A stretch of 64,000 nucleotides of DNA from Acidobacteriota bacterium (lineage in GTDB: Bacteria; Acidobacteriota; Vicinamibacteria; Vicinamibacterales; UBA2999). Below, piece by piece: positions 24,461 through 34,405 of this stretch (positions are counted from its first letter, which is position 1; each line of letters begins with the position of its first letter). Both the position numbers and the translations under genes were made by a program. The notes beneath the pieces are model-generated. The model worked only from the letters and a program-made list of their open reading frames with translations. It searched no databases and was not told where the DNA came from. Location of the stretch: positions 62,001 through 126,000 of the forward strand of contig JAKFYH010000021.1 of assembly GCA_021730945.1 (NCBI GenBank). The letters run 5' to 3'.

Positions 24461-24477
24461 TTCGCCTTTAAGGCGAA
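24461..24477. promoter_or_regulatory. 17-bp palindrome in a divergent promoter region
   Basis: TTCGCCTTTAAGGCGAA is a perfect inverted repeat around one T. It lies 21 nt upstream of the -10 element of the inositol-phosphate synthase gene and 62 nt from the divergent methyltransferase start, a typical operator position. Confidence 0.45.
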
Positions 24478-24498
24478 AGTCCAACGAAGGGCGCGTGA

Positions 24499-24504
24499 TA
24501 TATT
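24499..24504 (+). promoter_or_regulatory. -10 element TATATT, leaderless spacing
   Basis: TATATT ends exactly 6 nt before the GTG start of the inositol-phosphate synthase gene, so the first transcribed base would be at the start codon. Confidence 0.45.
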
Positions 24505-24510
24505 TCCAAG

Positions 24511-25821
24511 GTGAAACAACCCCTCGAAATCGCACCTGCCCAAGGCAAGCTGGGCGTTCTGCTCGTCGGGCTCGGCGCGGTCAGCACCACCACCATCGCC
24601 GGCGTCATCGCCATTCGCAAAGGCCTGGCGAAGCCCATTGGATCGCTCACGCAAATGGGCACCATCCGCCTCGGCAAGCGCGCCGATGGCCGCTCCCCCA
24701 AGATCAACGACTTCGTGCCGCTGGCCAGCCTTGACGACATCGTGTTTGGCGGCTGGGACATCTTCGAGGAAGACTGCTACGCCGCCGCCTGCACGGCCGG
24801 CGTCCTCGATCGCAACCTGCTTGATTCGATCCGCCCCGAACTCGAGGCGATCAAGCCCATGTCGGCGGTGTTCGATCAGCGCTACGTCAAGCGCCTGTCG
24901 GGTCCCAACGTCAAGAAGGGCAAGAACAAGAAGGATCTCGCCGACCAGTTGATTGCCGACATCCGCGCCTTCAAGGACAAGAACAAGTGCGCGCGCCTGG
25001 TGATGGTATGGGCGGGCAGCACCGAAGTGTTCATGAAGGAAGGCCCGGTCCACCAGTCGCTGGCGGCGTTCGAGAAGGGCCTCGAGTTGAGCGACGACTC
25101 GATTCCGTCGAGCATGGTCTACGCCTATGCCGCGCTCAGGGAAGGCATTCCCTTCGCCAACGCCGCGCCCAACCTGACCGCCGACATTCCGGCGATGCTG
25201 GAGCTGGCGGCGCAGACCAAGGCGCCGATTTGCGGCAACGACATGAAGACCGGCCAGACGCTGATCAAGACGATCATCGCGCCCGGCCTCAAGGCCCGGC
25301 TGATCGGCGTCAAGGGTTGGTACTCCACCAACATCCTGGGCAACCGCGACGGCGAGGTGCTGGACGATCCGGAGTCGTTCAAGACCAAGGAAGAGAGCAA
25401 GAAGTCGGCGCTCGACTACATCTTCCAGCCGCACCTCTATCCCGATCTCTACAAGGACATCTCGCACGTCGTCCGCATCAACTACTATCCGCCCCGCGGC
25501 GACAACAAAGAGGGCTGGGACAACATCGACATCGTCGGCTGGCTCGGCTACCCGATGCAGTTGAAGATCAACTTCCTGTGCCGCGACTCGATTCTGGCGG
25601 CGCCGATCGTGCTCGACTCGGCGTTGTTCCTTGACCTGGCCAAGCGCGCCGGGCGCGGCGGCATCCAGGAATGGCTGTCGTTCTATTACAAGGCGCCGAT
25701 GCACGCGAAGGACCTCTACCCCGAGCACGACCTGTTCATCCAGTTGATGAAGCTGAAGAACACGCTGCGCTACCTGATGGGCGAGGAGATGGTTACGCAC
25801 CTGGTCGAGGATTACGACTAG
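24511..25821 (+). CDS. Inositol-3-phosphate synthase
   Basis: NAD-dependent isomerase converting glucose-6-phosphate to inositol-3-phosphate, the committed step to inositol lipids and solutes. The 436-residue protein has the N-terminal nucleotide-binding strand (LGVLLVGLGAVSTTTIAGVIA), LASLDDIVFGGWDIFEEDCYAAA, VMVWAGSTEV, and the catalytic-core segments CGNDMKTGQTLIKTIIAP (catalytic Lys region) and GWYSTNILGNRDGEVL, all typical of the family. It is longer than the actinobacterial type. The start is GTG directly after a -10 element. A small membrane protein follows 6 bases downstream and is probably co-transcribed. Confidence 0.93.
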   Translation: MKQPLEIAPAQGKLGVLLVGLGAVSTTTIAGVIAIRKGLAKPIGSLTQMGTIRLGKRADGRSPKINDFVPLASLDDIVFGGWDIFEEDCYAAACTAGVLDRNLLDSIRPELEAIKPMSAVFDQRYVKRLSGPNVKKGKNKKDLADQLIADIRAFKDKNKCARLVMVWAGSTEVFMKEGPVHQSLAAFEKGLELSDDSIPSSMVYAYAALREGIPFANAAPNLTADIPAMLELAAQTKAPICGNDMKTGQTLIKTIIAPGLKARLIGVKGWYSTNILGNRDGEVLDDPESFKTKEESKKSALDYIFQPHLYPDLYKDISHVVRINYYPPRGDNKEGWDNIDIVGWLGYPMQLKINFLCRDSILAAPIVLDSALFLDLAKRAGRGGIQEWLSFYYKAPMHAKDLYPEHDLFIQLMKLKNTLRYLMGEEMVTHLVEDYD

Positions 25822-25827
25822 TTCCCC

Positions 25828-26337
25828 ATGGCCCCATCCAAGACCCAGCCGGCGCTTCTGGGCGGTCTGGCGATTGGCGTGCTTTCGGCACTGCCGGTCA
25901 TCAACATCGCCAATTGCTGCTGCGCGTGGATTCTCTTTGGTGGGGCGCTCGCGTCATTCCTGATGCAACAAAACCACCGCGAGCCGATCACGATTGGTGA
26001 CGGCGCGGTGGCCGGGTTGTATGCGGGCCTGGTGGGCGCGTTTGTCTGGCTGGTGGTGTCCATTCCGATCAGCACGGCGCTTGCCCCCTTCCAGGGCCAG
26101 ATGCTGCAGCGGGCCCTCCAGAACGCGTCCGACATGGCGCCCGAAGCGCGCGCGTTTCTCGAGGGTCTGCCCACCGGCCCTGCCGTCGGCCTGGGGCTGG
26201 TGTTCTCTTTCTTCGTCATGTTGTGCGTCAGCGCCCTGTTCGGCATGTTCGGCGGACTGTTCGGCGCGTTGATGTTCCGCAAGAACTCACCGCCCCCGCC
26301 TACGCTCCCTCCCCCGATTCCGCCCTCGACCTTCTAG
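25828..26337 (+). CDS. Small membrane protein with a Cys-Cys-Cys motif
   Basis: I do not recognise this 169-residue protein. It has four hydrophobic segments, about 8-24, 30-45 (containing ANCCCAWILFGG), 55-82 and 112-150, rich in Gly and Ala, and a Pro-rich C-terminal tail (PPPPTLPPPIPP). Three consecutive cysteines next to a membrane helix could bind metal or be lipidated (inference). The start is 6 bases after the inositol-phosphate synthase stop with no ribosome binding site, so translational coupling is likely. Co-transcription suggests a link to inositol metabolism or lipids, without direct evidence. Confidence 0.6.
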   Translation: MAPSKTQPALLGGLAIGVLSALPVINIANCCCAWILFGGALASFLMQQNHREPITIGDGAVAGLYAGLVGAFVWLVVSIPISTALAPFQGQMLQRALQNASDMAPEARAFLEGLPTGPAVGLGLVFSFFVMLCVSALFGMFGGLFGALMFRKNSPPPPTLPPPIPPSTF

Positions 26338-26412
26338 TCGGAGGGAGCTTCGGCGGAGCCGCTGCCCCCGCAGTAAGGTTTTGACGGTGCCGGGCCGATA
26401 ACCCGTGGTGCC

Positions 26413-27300
26413 ATGACCCAGCCGAAGCCACCCTACGAGTCCTTCTTTGGATTTGTCGAGCGGCCGTTCAGCCTGACGCCCGATCCGAAGTACTACTTTC
26501 GCAGCCGATCGCACAGCCGCGCGTTTGACGCGATCGCGGCCGGCCTTGGCCGCCGCGAAAGCCTGCTGCTGGTGACGGGCGACCTCGGGCTCGGCAAGAC
26601 GACGCTGTGCCGGACGATCCTGGCGATGCTCGAACGCAAGGGCCGGGCGGCGCTGGTCGGCAACTCGATGCTGTCGCCGGAGGATCTGCTGCGCCTGCTG
26701 CTGCAGGACCTCGGCGCCATCGCCAAGGACGAAGTGCGACACGGCCGGCTGGTGGGGGCGACGCGGGTGGAACTGCAACAGATGCTCGACGAGTTCCTGT
26801 TGCGCCTGCGATCGAGCAAGGACGGCGCCGTGCTGATCATCGACGAGGCGCACAGCCTGCCGCCGGCCACGGTCGATCAAGTCGTGCAACTGGCGTCGCT
26901 CGAATCCAATCGCGAGAAGGTGTTGCAAGTGCTGCTCTCCGGCCAGCCGCCGGCGGTCGGCGGACCGGCGCTGCCGGCAGCGATCGACTCCCGGCTCGCC
27001 ACCCGCGCGAAGTTGCTGCCGCTCGAACGCGATGAGTGTGAGCGCTACCTCCACCACCGGCTGACCATTGCCGGCGGCGCCGGGGTCACGTTCGCGCCCC
27101 GGGCCGCCGACGTGATCTATGGCCTGTCCGGCGGCGTGGCCCGGCTGGTCAACCTGCTGGCCGAACGCGCCCTGCAAGAGGGCGCCGCCCAGGGCGTCCG
27201 CCGCATCGAGCCCGGCATGATCGACGCGGCGGCCTCAGCACTACAGATGCTGCGGTTGCGACCCAAACGCTTTCGCTGGTTCGGGACCAATACTCGGTAG
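26413..27300 (+). CDS. ExeA/GspA-like AAA ATPase
   Basis: A 295-residue AAA protein of the ExeA/GspA type, the group linked to secretion and pilus assembly. It opens with YESFFGFVERPFSLTPDPKYYFRS, a signature of this family. It then has Walker A GDLGLGKTT (about 56-64), Walker B VLIIDEAHSLP, and a sensor region (LATRAKLLPLERDECERYLHHRL). It lacks the C-terminal peptidoglycan-binding domain found in true ExeA, which usually follows, so it could be the ATPase core only. A pilB gene lies 14 kb away. A large repeat-hairpin begins directly after its stop codon. Confidence 0.82.
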   Translation: MTQPKPPYESFFGFVERPFSLTPDPKYYFRSRSHSRAFDAIAAGLGRRESLLLVTGDLGLGKTTLCRTILAMLERKGRAALVGNSMLSPEDLLRLLLQDLGAIAKDEVRHGRLVGATRVELQQMLDEFLLRLRSSKDGAVLIIDEAHSLPPATVDQVVQLASLESNREKVLQVLLSGQPPAVGGPALPAAIDSRLATRAKLLPLERDECERYLHHRLTIAGGAGVTFAPRAADVIYGLSGGVARLVNLLAERALQEGAAQGVRRIEPGMIDAAASALQMLRLRPKRFRWFGTNTR

Positions 27301-27414
27301 TTCAAACACGAAGGTTCAAACACGAAGGTTCAAACACGACGGTTCTCCTTCGTCTTGGAACCCCTGTATTTGAACCCCTCTGTTTGAACCCCCGTGTTTG
27401 AACCCCCGTGCTTG
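27301..27414. repeat. Facing arrays of a 14-bp repeat forming a large hairpin
   Basis: Three direct copies of TTCAAACACGAAGG start at the first base after the ATPase stop codon. After a spacer of about 25 bases come three to four copies of the reverse-complement type (TTTGAACCCCCGTG). Both arrays have a period of 14. Together they can fold into a stem of about 40 bp and separate the ATPase from the acetyl-CoA synthetase gene. Confidence 0.88.
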
Positions 27415-27416
27415 CA

Positions 27417-27422
27417 TATACT
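27417..27422 (+). promoter_or_regulatory. -10 element TATACT for acs
   Basis: TATACT ends 7 nt before the ATG of acs and directly follows the repeat array. The spacing predicts a leaderless or near-leaderless mRNA; the -35 region would lie in the repeat. Confidence 0.45.
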
Positions 27423-27429
27423 TCCCCCC

Positions 27430-29391
<1,962 letters not shown>

Positions 29392-29395
29392 CGCG

Positions 29396-30784
29396 GTGAG
29401 TCGCGGAGCGATTGCCCCGGCCGGAGTTGCGGTCCTGTTGCTGCTGGCGATGGCCTCACCATCGGCACAGCGAACGGCGGAACAGCGTTACGCCGAGTGG
29501 GCGTCGCCCGGGTTCGCCGACGGCGAGTACGCCAGCCGGCGGCAGGTGCTGACGAAGCATATGCAGGCGGATGGGGGAGGGGTGTTCCTGACGCCAGCGG
29601 CCAGCGGCGTATCCGAAGGGTTTACCTTCCGGCAGTTGGACACTTTCTGGTACCTCACCGGACTCGAGGTGCCGGACGCGGTGCTCGCGGTCGACGCCGA
29701 TCGAGGCCGCACCACCCTTTACGTGCCGGCCCGCGACACCCGCTTCGAGAGCACATCACGACCCAACGACTTCCCCGGTCGGCCGCTCCTTGATGATCCT
29801 TCACTCGGTGTGCGGTCCGGCGTCAGCGACATCAAGCCGATCGAACAACTGCGCACCGACCTCTCGGCCTGGGTCGCCGCCGCGCGGACGCTGCGCGTGG
29901 ATCCCGGTGGGCCCGGCCGCGTGGCGCACGCGACGCCGGCGCCGTTTCAGCGCGCGTCGCCGCTGCAGCACTTCGTTGATTGGGTCGCGGACGACTTCCC
30001 CGGCGCGCGCCTGGTGTCGGCTTACTCCGCCGTCGCGCGCACCCGGATGGTCAAGTCGGCGGCCGAGATTGGGCTGATGCGACGGTCGGCGAAGCTCGGT
30101 GTCGACGGCATCGCCCATGCCGCCGGCCTGGTTAAGGCTGGTGTCGGCGAGCGTGGCCTCGAGGCCGAGTTCGAAGCCCATTGCAAGCGGGGTGGATCAC
30201 AGCGCCTGCCATTTGCCTCGATCATCAAGTCCGGGCCCAACTCGCTGTGGCCATGGCGCATCCTGGCGACGCACTACGACCGGCGCAACCGGCAGATGCG
30301 TGACGGCGAGCTGGTGATCTTCGACGTTGGCTGCGAGCTCGACGGCTATGTCAGCGATACCGGGCGGACCTTCCCGGTCTCAGGCAAGTTCTCCGCCGAG
30401 CAGCGCTCATTTCTCGAGATGGAAGTGAGCGTGGCCGATGCGCTGATTGCCGCCATGCGTCCGGGGGTAACTTTGCGGGACGTGCAACAGGCTGGCCTTG
30501 CAGCGATGCCGGCGTCGGCCCGGCCTTACATGCAGGCGGGTTTGTTTTTCGGCCATCATCTCGGCCTGTCGTCTGGCGATCCCTCGCTCGATGACGCACC
30601 GCTGGCGCCGGGCATGGTGATCACGGTCGAGCCGTGGTACTACAACCATGACCGCGCGATCTCGGTGTTCACTGAAGATGTCATCCTGATCACGGCCGGC
30701 GGCCGCGAAAACCTCACCGGCCATGTGGCGCGCACGCCCGATGGTCTCGAGGCCCTGATGCGGCGTCCACCCGCCCGTCAATAG
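29396..30784 (+). CDS. Secreted M24 aminopeptidase (Xaa-Pro type)
   Basis: A 462-residue pita-bread metallopeptidase of the aminopeptidase P/prolidase group, with a signal peptide (about 1-24). The N-terminal creatinase-like domain (EYASRRQVLTKHM and LDTFWYLTGLEVPDAVLAVD) matches aminopeptidase P. The catalytic domain keeps all five metal ligands: two Asp in FDVGCELDGYVSDTGRTF, His in FFGHHLGL, Glu in ITVEPWYYN and Glu in VFTEDVIL. It would release N-terminal residues before proline in the periplasm. The GTG start lies 4 bases after acs, so it is co-transcribed. Confidence 0.9.
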   Translation: MSRGAIAPAGVAVLLLLAMASPSAQRTAEQRYAEWASPGFADGEYASRRQVLTKHMQADGGGVFLTPAASGVSEGFTFRQLDTFWYLTGLEVPDAVLAVDADRGRTTLYVPARDTRFESTSRPNDFPGRPLLDDPSLGVRSGVSDIKPIEQLRTDLSAWVAAARTLRVDPGGPGRVAHATPAPFQRASPLQHFVDWVADDFPGARLVSAYSAVARTRMVKSAAEIGLMRRSAKLGVDGIAHAAGLVKAGVGERGLEAEFEAHCKRGGSQRLPFASIIKSGPNSLWPWRILATHYDRRNRQMRDGELVIFDVGCELDGYVSDTGRTFPVSGKFSAEQRSFLEMEVSVADALIAAMRPGVTLRDVQQAGLAAMPASARPYMQAGLFFGHHLGLSSGDPSLDDAPLAPGMVITVEPWYYNHDRAISVFTEDVILITAGGRENLTGHVARTPDGLEALMRRPPARQ

Positions 30785-30809
30785 CCCCGACGGCTGAACG
30801 ACGCGGCGA

Positions 30810-31574
30810 TCACTGCGGTCGGGTCGCGATGTCCAACAGCAGTGGCGCCAGCACGAAGTGATCGGCGTTACTCCCCTGATTCATCACGACGGCCACCGTC
30901 ACGCCGGTGTCCGGGTCGTGCAGCATCAAGCTGCTGCCCATGGCCGAACCACCGCTGTGCCCGAACTGTGTCCGCTCAAGATACTGATAACTCCTGATGC
31001 CGAGTCCGGCGCCGGTCTCGCCGGGAATGTTGCCGGCGGCGGGGACAAGTTCGCGAAGGGCTTGCTGGGTCTCGCCGGAAAGGAGGTCGCCAGTGAACAA
31101 CGCGCGTCCCCACCTGGCGATGGTTGGTGCATTCGACAGCAACCCAAAGGCACTGTTGCCAATGGTCAAGTCGGCCATGCGGGTCAGCGGCGCTACCAGC
31201 CCGATGCTGCTTAGCGCCGTGGCCACCGGCGAACCGGCGGGGTCCGACGAAGCCTAGCAGCTCCGTGGCACGAGTGCGCCGGTCATCGTCTTGGTGATGC
31301 TGGCGATCAGCAACATGTGCTCGCTGCGCAACGGCTCGCCCGGCCCGGCCAGCCCGGCGGTGCCGCGCCACTGAGCGCCATCGGCGAACACCACTGATGC
31401 GCTGACGCCGCGATGGACTGGCGAAACCGCCCATTCGTCGATCGCAACCCGCAGGTCCACCGCGACTGTCTCTGGCACCTCCGGCATCGGCGGCGATTGC
31501 GCCAGCGACGCGCGCGCGGTTGTGGCGAACGCCGCCACGACCAGTGCAAGTCCGCATCGAAACAGGGGGTTCAT
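30810..31574 (-). pseudogene. Broken serine hydrolase (class C beta-lactamase family)
   Basis: Two pieces of one class C beta-lactamase/DD-peptidase-like protein lie in the same frame, separated by a TAG. The first has a signal peptide (NPLFRCGLALVVAAFATTARASLAQ) and the nucleophile motif SITK in IASITKTMTGALV, then stops after VPRSC. The second starts near the equivalent of the third quarter of the family (TIARWGRALFTGDLLSGE) and ends with the HSGG motif region (FGHSGGSAMGSSLMLHDPDTG) and a normal C-terminus. The middle, about 150 residues with the Tyr motif, is missing, so an internal deletion plus a stop codon has destroyed the gene. The flanking genes are intact. Confidence 0.8.
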
Positions 31575-31657
31575 GGTGACCAGGGAAACCATACCCCGCC
31601 AGTTGCCGGAACGCACGCGATTGGCGTACGGCGGTTTTGCGAGGCTCTGGCGCCCGC

Positions 31658-32290
31658 CTAGAACTGGAACACCACGCCAACCGCGGCGTCGAGCCGCTTG
31701 CCAATCTCGACGTTGGTCTGCCGACCGCCGAAATCAGCGCGCGACGTGCCCGCCGTGGCCCGCAGGCGCAGAGGCCCGGCCAGCACCCGCTCCACCCCGG
31801 CGCCGAACCGGAGCAGTCCTTGCTCGTCGCCTTGCATGGTGCGCTGGCCGGCACGCAGAATCGTGACGTCAAACTTGCGCGTGACTTCGGACACATATCC
31901 GAACACCAGAGTCTTCGCGTCGAGCGTGTGCCCGGCGTTCAACGTCCAGTTCCACTGTGAGTTGTTCTTGTAGTCCACCGTCAACAGCCGGCCAGGCTCC
32001 TGGAGCACCAGGTCACCGTCGGTGCGGCCAAGACCCAGTTCCGCACCCAGGACGAGGCCGCCAATCTGGCCGCGAAGGCCGCCAAAGACGGTGACGACAG
32101 TGCGGGAATCATCCTGGAGCGTGTCGACGCCGTCGACCAACGAGCCGCCAATCACATGTTGCCGGCCTGCCTCAACACCAACGTAGAGACGGCTGAAGGT
32201 CTTGTTGCCAGACTGTCCTCGGGCCGGCACGGCGGCCAGCGTCAGTATGCTCAGAACAAGGAGGATGCGAAGGACGTGAACCGATCTCAT
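31658..32290 (-). CDS. Small outer-membrane beta-barrel protein
   Basis: A 210-residue protein with a signal peptide (MRSVHVLRILLVLSILTLAAVPARG) and an alternating-hydrophobicity beta-barrel body (RLYVGVEAGRQHVIGG, TVFGGLRGQIGGLVLGAELGLGR, RLRATAGTSRADFG) ending in VGVVFQF. The terminal Phe is the classical outer-membrane assembly signal. The size fits an 8-strand OmpA/OmpW-like barrel. The function is unknown. Its start overlaps the stop of the lipoprotein hydrolase gene by 4 bases, so the two are translated as a unit. Confidence 0.75.
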   Translation of the reverse strand: MRSVHVLRILLVLSILTLAAVPARGQSGNKTFSRLYVGVEAGRQHVIGGSLVDGVDTLQDDSRTVVTVFGGLRGQIGGLVLGAELGLGRTDGDLVLQEPGRLLTVDYKNNSQWNWTLNAGHTLDAKTLVFGYVSEVTRKFDVTILRAGQRTMQGDEQGLLRFGAGVERVLAGPLRLRATAGTSRADFGGRQTNVEIGKRLDAAVGVVFQF

Positions 32291-33132
32291 GGTTGTAACT
32301 CCGTGGCTAAGAACCGATCTACCACCGGCCGCGCCACTGCTTCTTCCGCGGCCGAGAATCCGTGTTGCGCGCCCGGCACCAGGAAGAGCTCGGTCGGCCG
32401 GCCGGCTGCCATGCGCGCCTGATGAACGAGCGTGCTTTGCTCGGTCGGCACCCGGGTGTCCATGTCGCCGTGAACCAGCAGCACCGGCGCCGCAATCTCA
32501 CGTGCCCGCAACAATGGCGATCGCGCATCGACGCCGCCGGGCTCGCAAACGGCAGTGATGTAGCCCGGGATGTCGGCATTGGTCGTTGTCGTCTTCCAAC
32601 GCGCGACATCGGTGACCGGGTAGTAAGCCACCACTGCTCGCACACCGGCATTGGCGGCCGCCGTCAGCAGCGCGACCTGCCCCCCTTGCGAGAAGCCAAT
32701 CATGCCAATCCGGTCGGCGATCACTCCGGGTTGCCTGCGCAGCCACCCGATCGCCGCCCCGACATCGTCTGGCTGCCGCAATCCGCAGTCATCGGCGCCG
32801 CCGCTCGGCGGCCAGCCGCGCAGGGCGAGGGCCAGCGCGACATATCCAGCGTCAGCATATCGGCGCGCTCGCGCCTCGACCGTGGCCGCGCCGTTGGTGC
32901 CGGCCGCCAACCACCCGTGCAACACGACTACGGCCGGCCGCGGCTCCGGTCCCTCTGGACGAAACAGGATGCCGCCGAGGACGACTCCGGCGCCAGTCAG
33001 GCTGACCTCGTGGCGTCCGGCGGCGACCGGTGGCTGAGACGACGTCGGCGCGGTCGGCGTTGGCGGTGCGTCGCAGCCAGAGATCCAGAGAGAGAGGGCG
33101 GCCGCAAGGAGGCGTGGTCCGATCGTCGTCAT
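32287..33132 (-). CDS. Lipoprotein alpha/beta hydrolase (dienelactone hydrolase-like)
   Basis: A 281-residue secreted lipoprotein: signal peptide with lipobox ISGC (Cys20) and a Pro/Thr-rich linker. The alpha/beta hydrolase core has an oxyanion-side VVLHGWLAAG, nucleophile elbow GFSQGG, an Asp in LLVHGDMDTRVP and a His in PGAQHGFSA, a complete Ser-Asp-His triad in dienelactone-hydrolase order. The substrate is unknown; an ester or peptide in the periplasm is most likely. The ATG/TGA overlap with the beta-barrel gene indicates an operon of two genes. Confidence 0.85.
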   Translation of the reverse strand: MTTIGPRLLAAALSLWISGCDAPPTPTAPTSSQPPVAAGRHEVSLTGAGVVLGGILFRPEGPEPRPAVVVLHGWLAAGTNGAATVEARARRYADAGYVALALALRGWPPSGGADDCGLRQPDDVGAAIGWLRRQPGVIADRIGMIGFSQGGQVALLTAAANAGVRAVVAYYPVTDVARWKTTTTNADIPGYITAVCEPGGVDARSPLLRAREIAAPVLLVHGDMDTRVPTEQSTLVHQARMAAGRPTELFLVPGAQHGFSAAEEAVARPVVDRFLATELQP

Positions 33133-33481
33133 GCGTCAGCTCAATTCGCTCCGTCCGGTATTTTGCATCTCAACGGTTGGAGGGCTGGCGACGCCCCACC
33201 CATCGGACGGGGGTGACCATCGGGTGTGAACTGTCCTGGAGTGCGTCCACGCTTTCGCAGAGCGAACACTTCTTGAGACAGTGTGGCGAAGACTCAAGGC
33301 CATACCCATCGTGCTCGCAAGACGCATGCCCATCTGCGTCGATTCATCCCACCGTTGGTCACGCCTGCGATGGGACCTGGGAAGGTGCCCCCCGGTCGTT
33401 TCATCACCAATTCGTCACGCCCGCCTCACGACAGCGCCCGGCCTCCACACCGACACTCGCCGCTAAGTGGCGGAGGTGTCC
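33133..33481. other. 349-base gap without a supported gene
   Basis: I see no convincing gene on either strand; short open frames here have no recognisable motif. CTTGAG/CTCAAG form a 6-bp inverted repeat with a 14-nt spacer near 33273-33298. At the right end, CCGC and GCGG pair around TAAGTG just before the aspartyl protease start, and the flanking GACA/TGTC can extend this. The ribosome binding site GGAGG lies in the 3' arm and could be hidden by the fold. Confidence 0.4.
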
Positions 33482-34321
33482 ATGCGAATCGCGTCGATCG
33501 TAGTCATCGGACTGTTGTGGTCGTGCCCATGTCTGGTGGCCAAGGAGGTGGCCGCCACCCCTTTTGCTTTCGGACCTCAAGGCGGCGTGCTGGCGGAGGT
33601 GATGATTAACGGAACTGGGCCCCACCAGTTTCTGGTCGATACCGGCGCGAGCCACTCGTCGATCTCGGACCAGCTCGCGCTCGTGCTCGGTGTCCGCTCC
33701 ATCGCTCGGACGACAGTAGTCACTCCAGTCGGCAGCCACGATCGCTTCGTCGTGCAGGTTGATCGGCTTAAAGTCGGGCCGATTACCATGGCGATCGCCG
33801 CCACCGCCGTGCCCGCCGGCGAACTCAAGCGGGCCGCGGGGGCGGTGGGTGTCCTGGGCCAGGACGTGCTGGCCGGCCTGAGTTACACGATCGACTATCG
33901 TCGTCAACAGATCCGCTGGAACGACCCGCGCGACCGCGACGGCCGCGGCTCGATCGCGATACTTCCGCTTGCTTTCCATGACGGCCTGCCCATGGTCGAG
34001 TTGCCGCAGCGCGAGGTCACCTTGACGCTGGTGGCCGACAGCGGCGCCGGCGGCCTGGTGCTGTTTGCTGGCGGCGGCCCGCTGCCGGGTGTAACGACCG
34101 ACGGCGGCCGGGTCCGCGTTGATGTGCTTCACGGCGGCACGGTCGCCAGTAGCGCGCGCATCGGCCAGTTTCGGGTCGGGGGGGCGATCTTCCGCGACGT
34201 GCCGGCGGTGCTGCTGCCACGGCCCCCAGCACCGGGGTACAGCGGCGACGGGCTCTTACCGCTGCGGATGTTTAGCCGCGTTACGTTCGATGGCCCCTCC
34301 GGCCGGCTGATTCTGGGATGA
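33482..34321 (+). CDS. Secreted retropepsin-like aspartyl protease
   Basis: A 279-residue protein with a signal peptide (MRIASIVVIGLLWSCPCLVAKE) and two retropepsin-like halves in one chain. The first half carries the catalytic motif FLVDTGASHSSIS (about 47-59) followed by GVLGQDVL, the hydrophobic-glycine psi-loop. The second half has LVADSGAGGLVLF, a DSGA version of the catalytic motif, and GDGLLPL. Both aspartates are kept, so a pseudo-dimeric active site is plausible. The ATG is chosen because GGAGG lies 7 nt upstream. No pathway link is visible from its neighbours. Confidence 0.82.
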   Translation: MRIASIVVIGLLWSCPCLVAKEVAATPFAFGPQGGVLAEVMINGTGPHQFLVDTGASHSSISDQLALVLGVRSIARTTVVTPVGSHDRFVVQVDRLKVGPITMAIAATAVPAGELKRAAGAVGVLGQDVLAGLSYTIDYRRQQIRWNDPRDRDGRGSIAILPLAFHDGLPMVELPQREVTLTLVADSGAGGLVLFAGGGPLPGVTTDGGRVRVDVLHGGTVASSARIGQFRVGGAIFRDVPAVLLPRPPAPGYSGDGLLPLRMFSRVTFDGPSGRLILG

Positions 34322-34405
34322 GTGGAGGGTCGAACCGCATGATGTTTTCGTGACGGTCGCTGCCCTGGTCAACCAAATGGCGTGGCTGAGCGTATCTTTC
34401 CGTGA

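Noticed and set aside
23818-25800. 660-residue open frame on the minus strand
   Set aside because: Only its last 193 residues read as a methyltransferase; the rest is antisense to the inositol-phosphate synthase gene and has low-complexity His/Arg/Val-rich composition.
27301-27414. CRISPR array or attachment site
   Set aside because: 14-bp units without spacers, in opposing arrays; no integrase or cas gene nearby.
31254-31256. TAG in the serine hydrolase read as pyrrolysine
   Set aside because: The central domain is missing around it, so the gene is broken whatever the codon means.
33136-33333. Possible small gene in the gap before the aspartyl protease
   Set aside because: Short open frames on both strands, no motif, no ribosome binding site and overlapping frames of similar quality.
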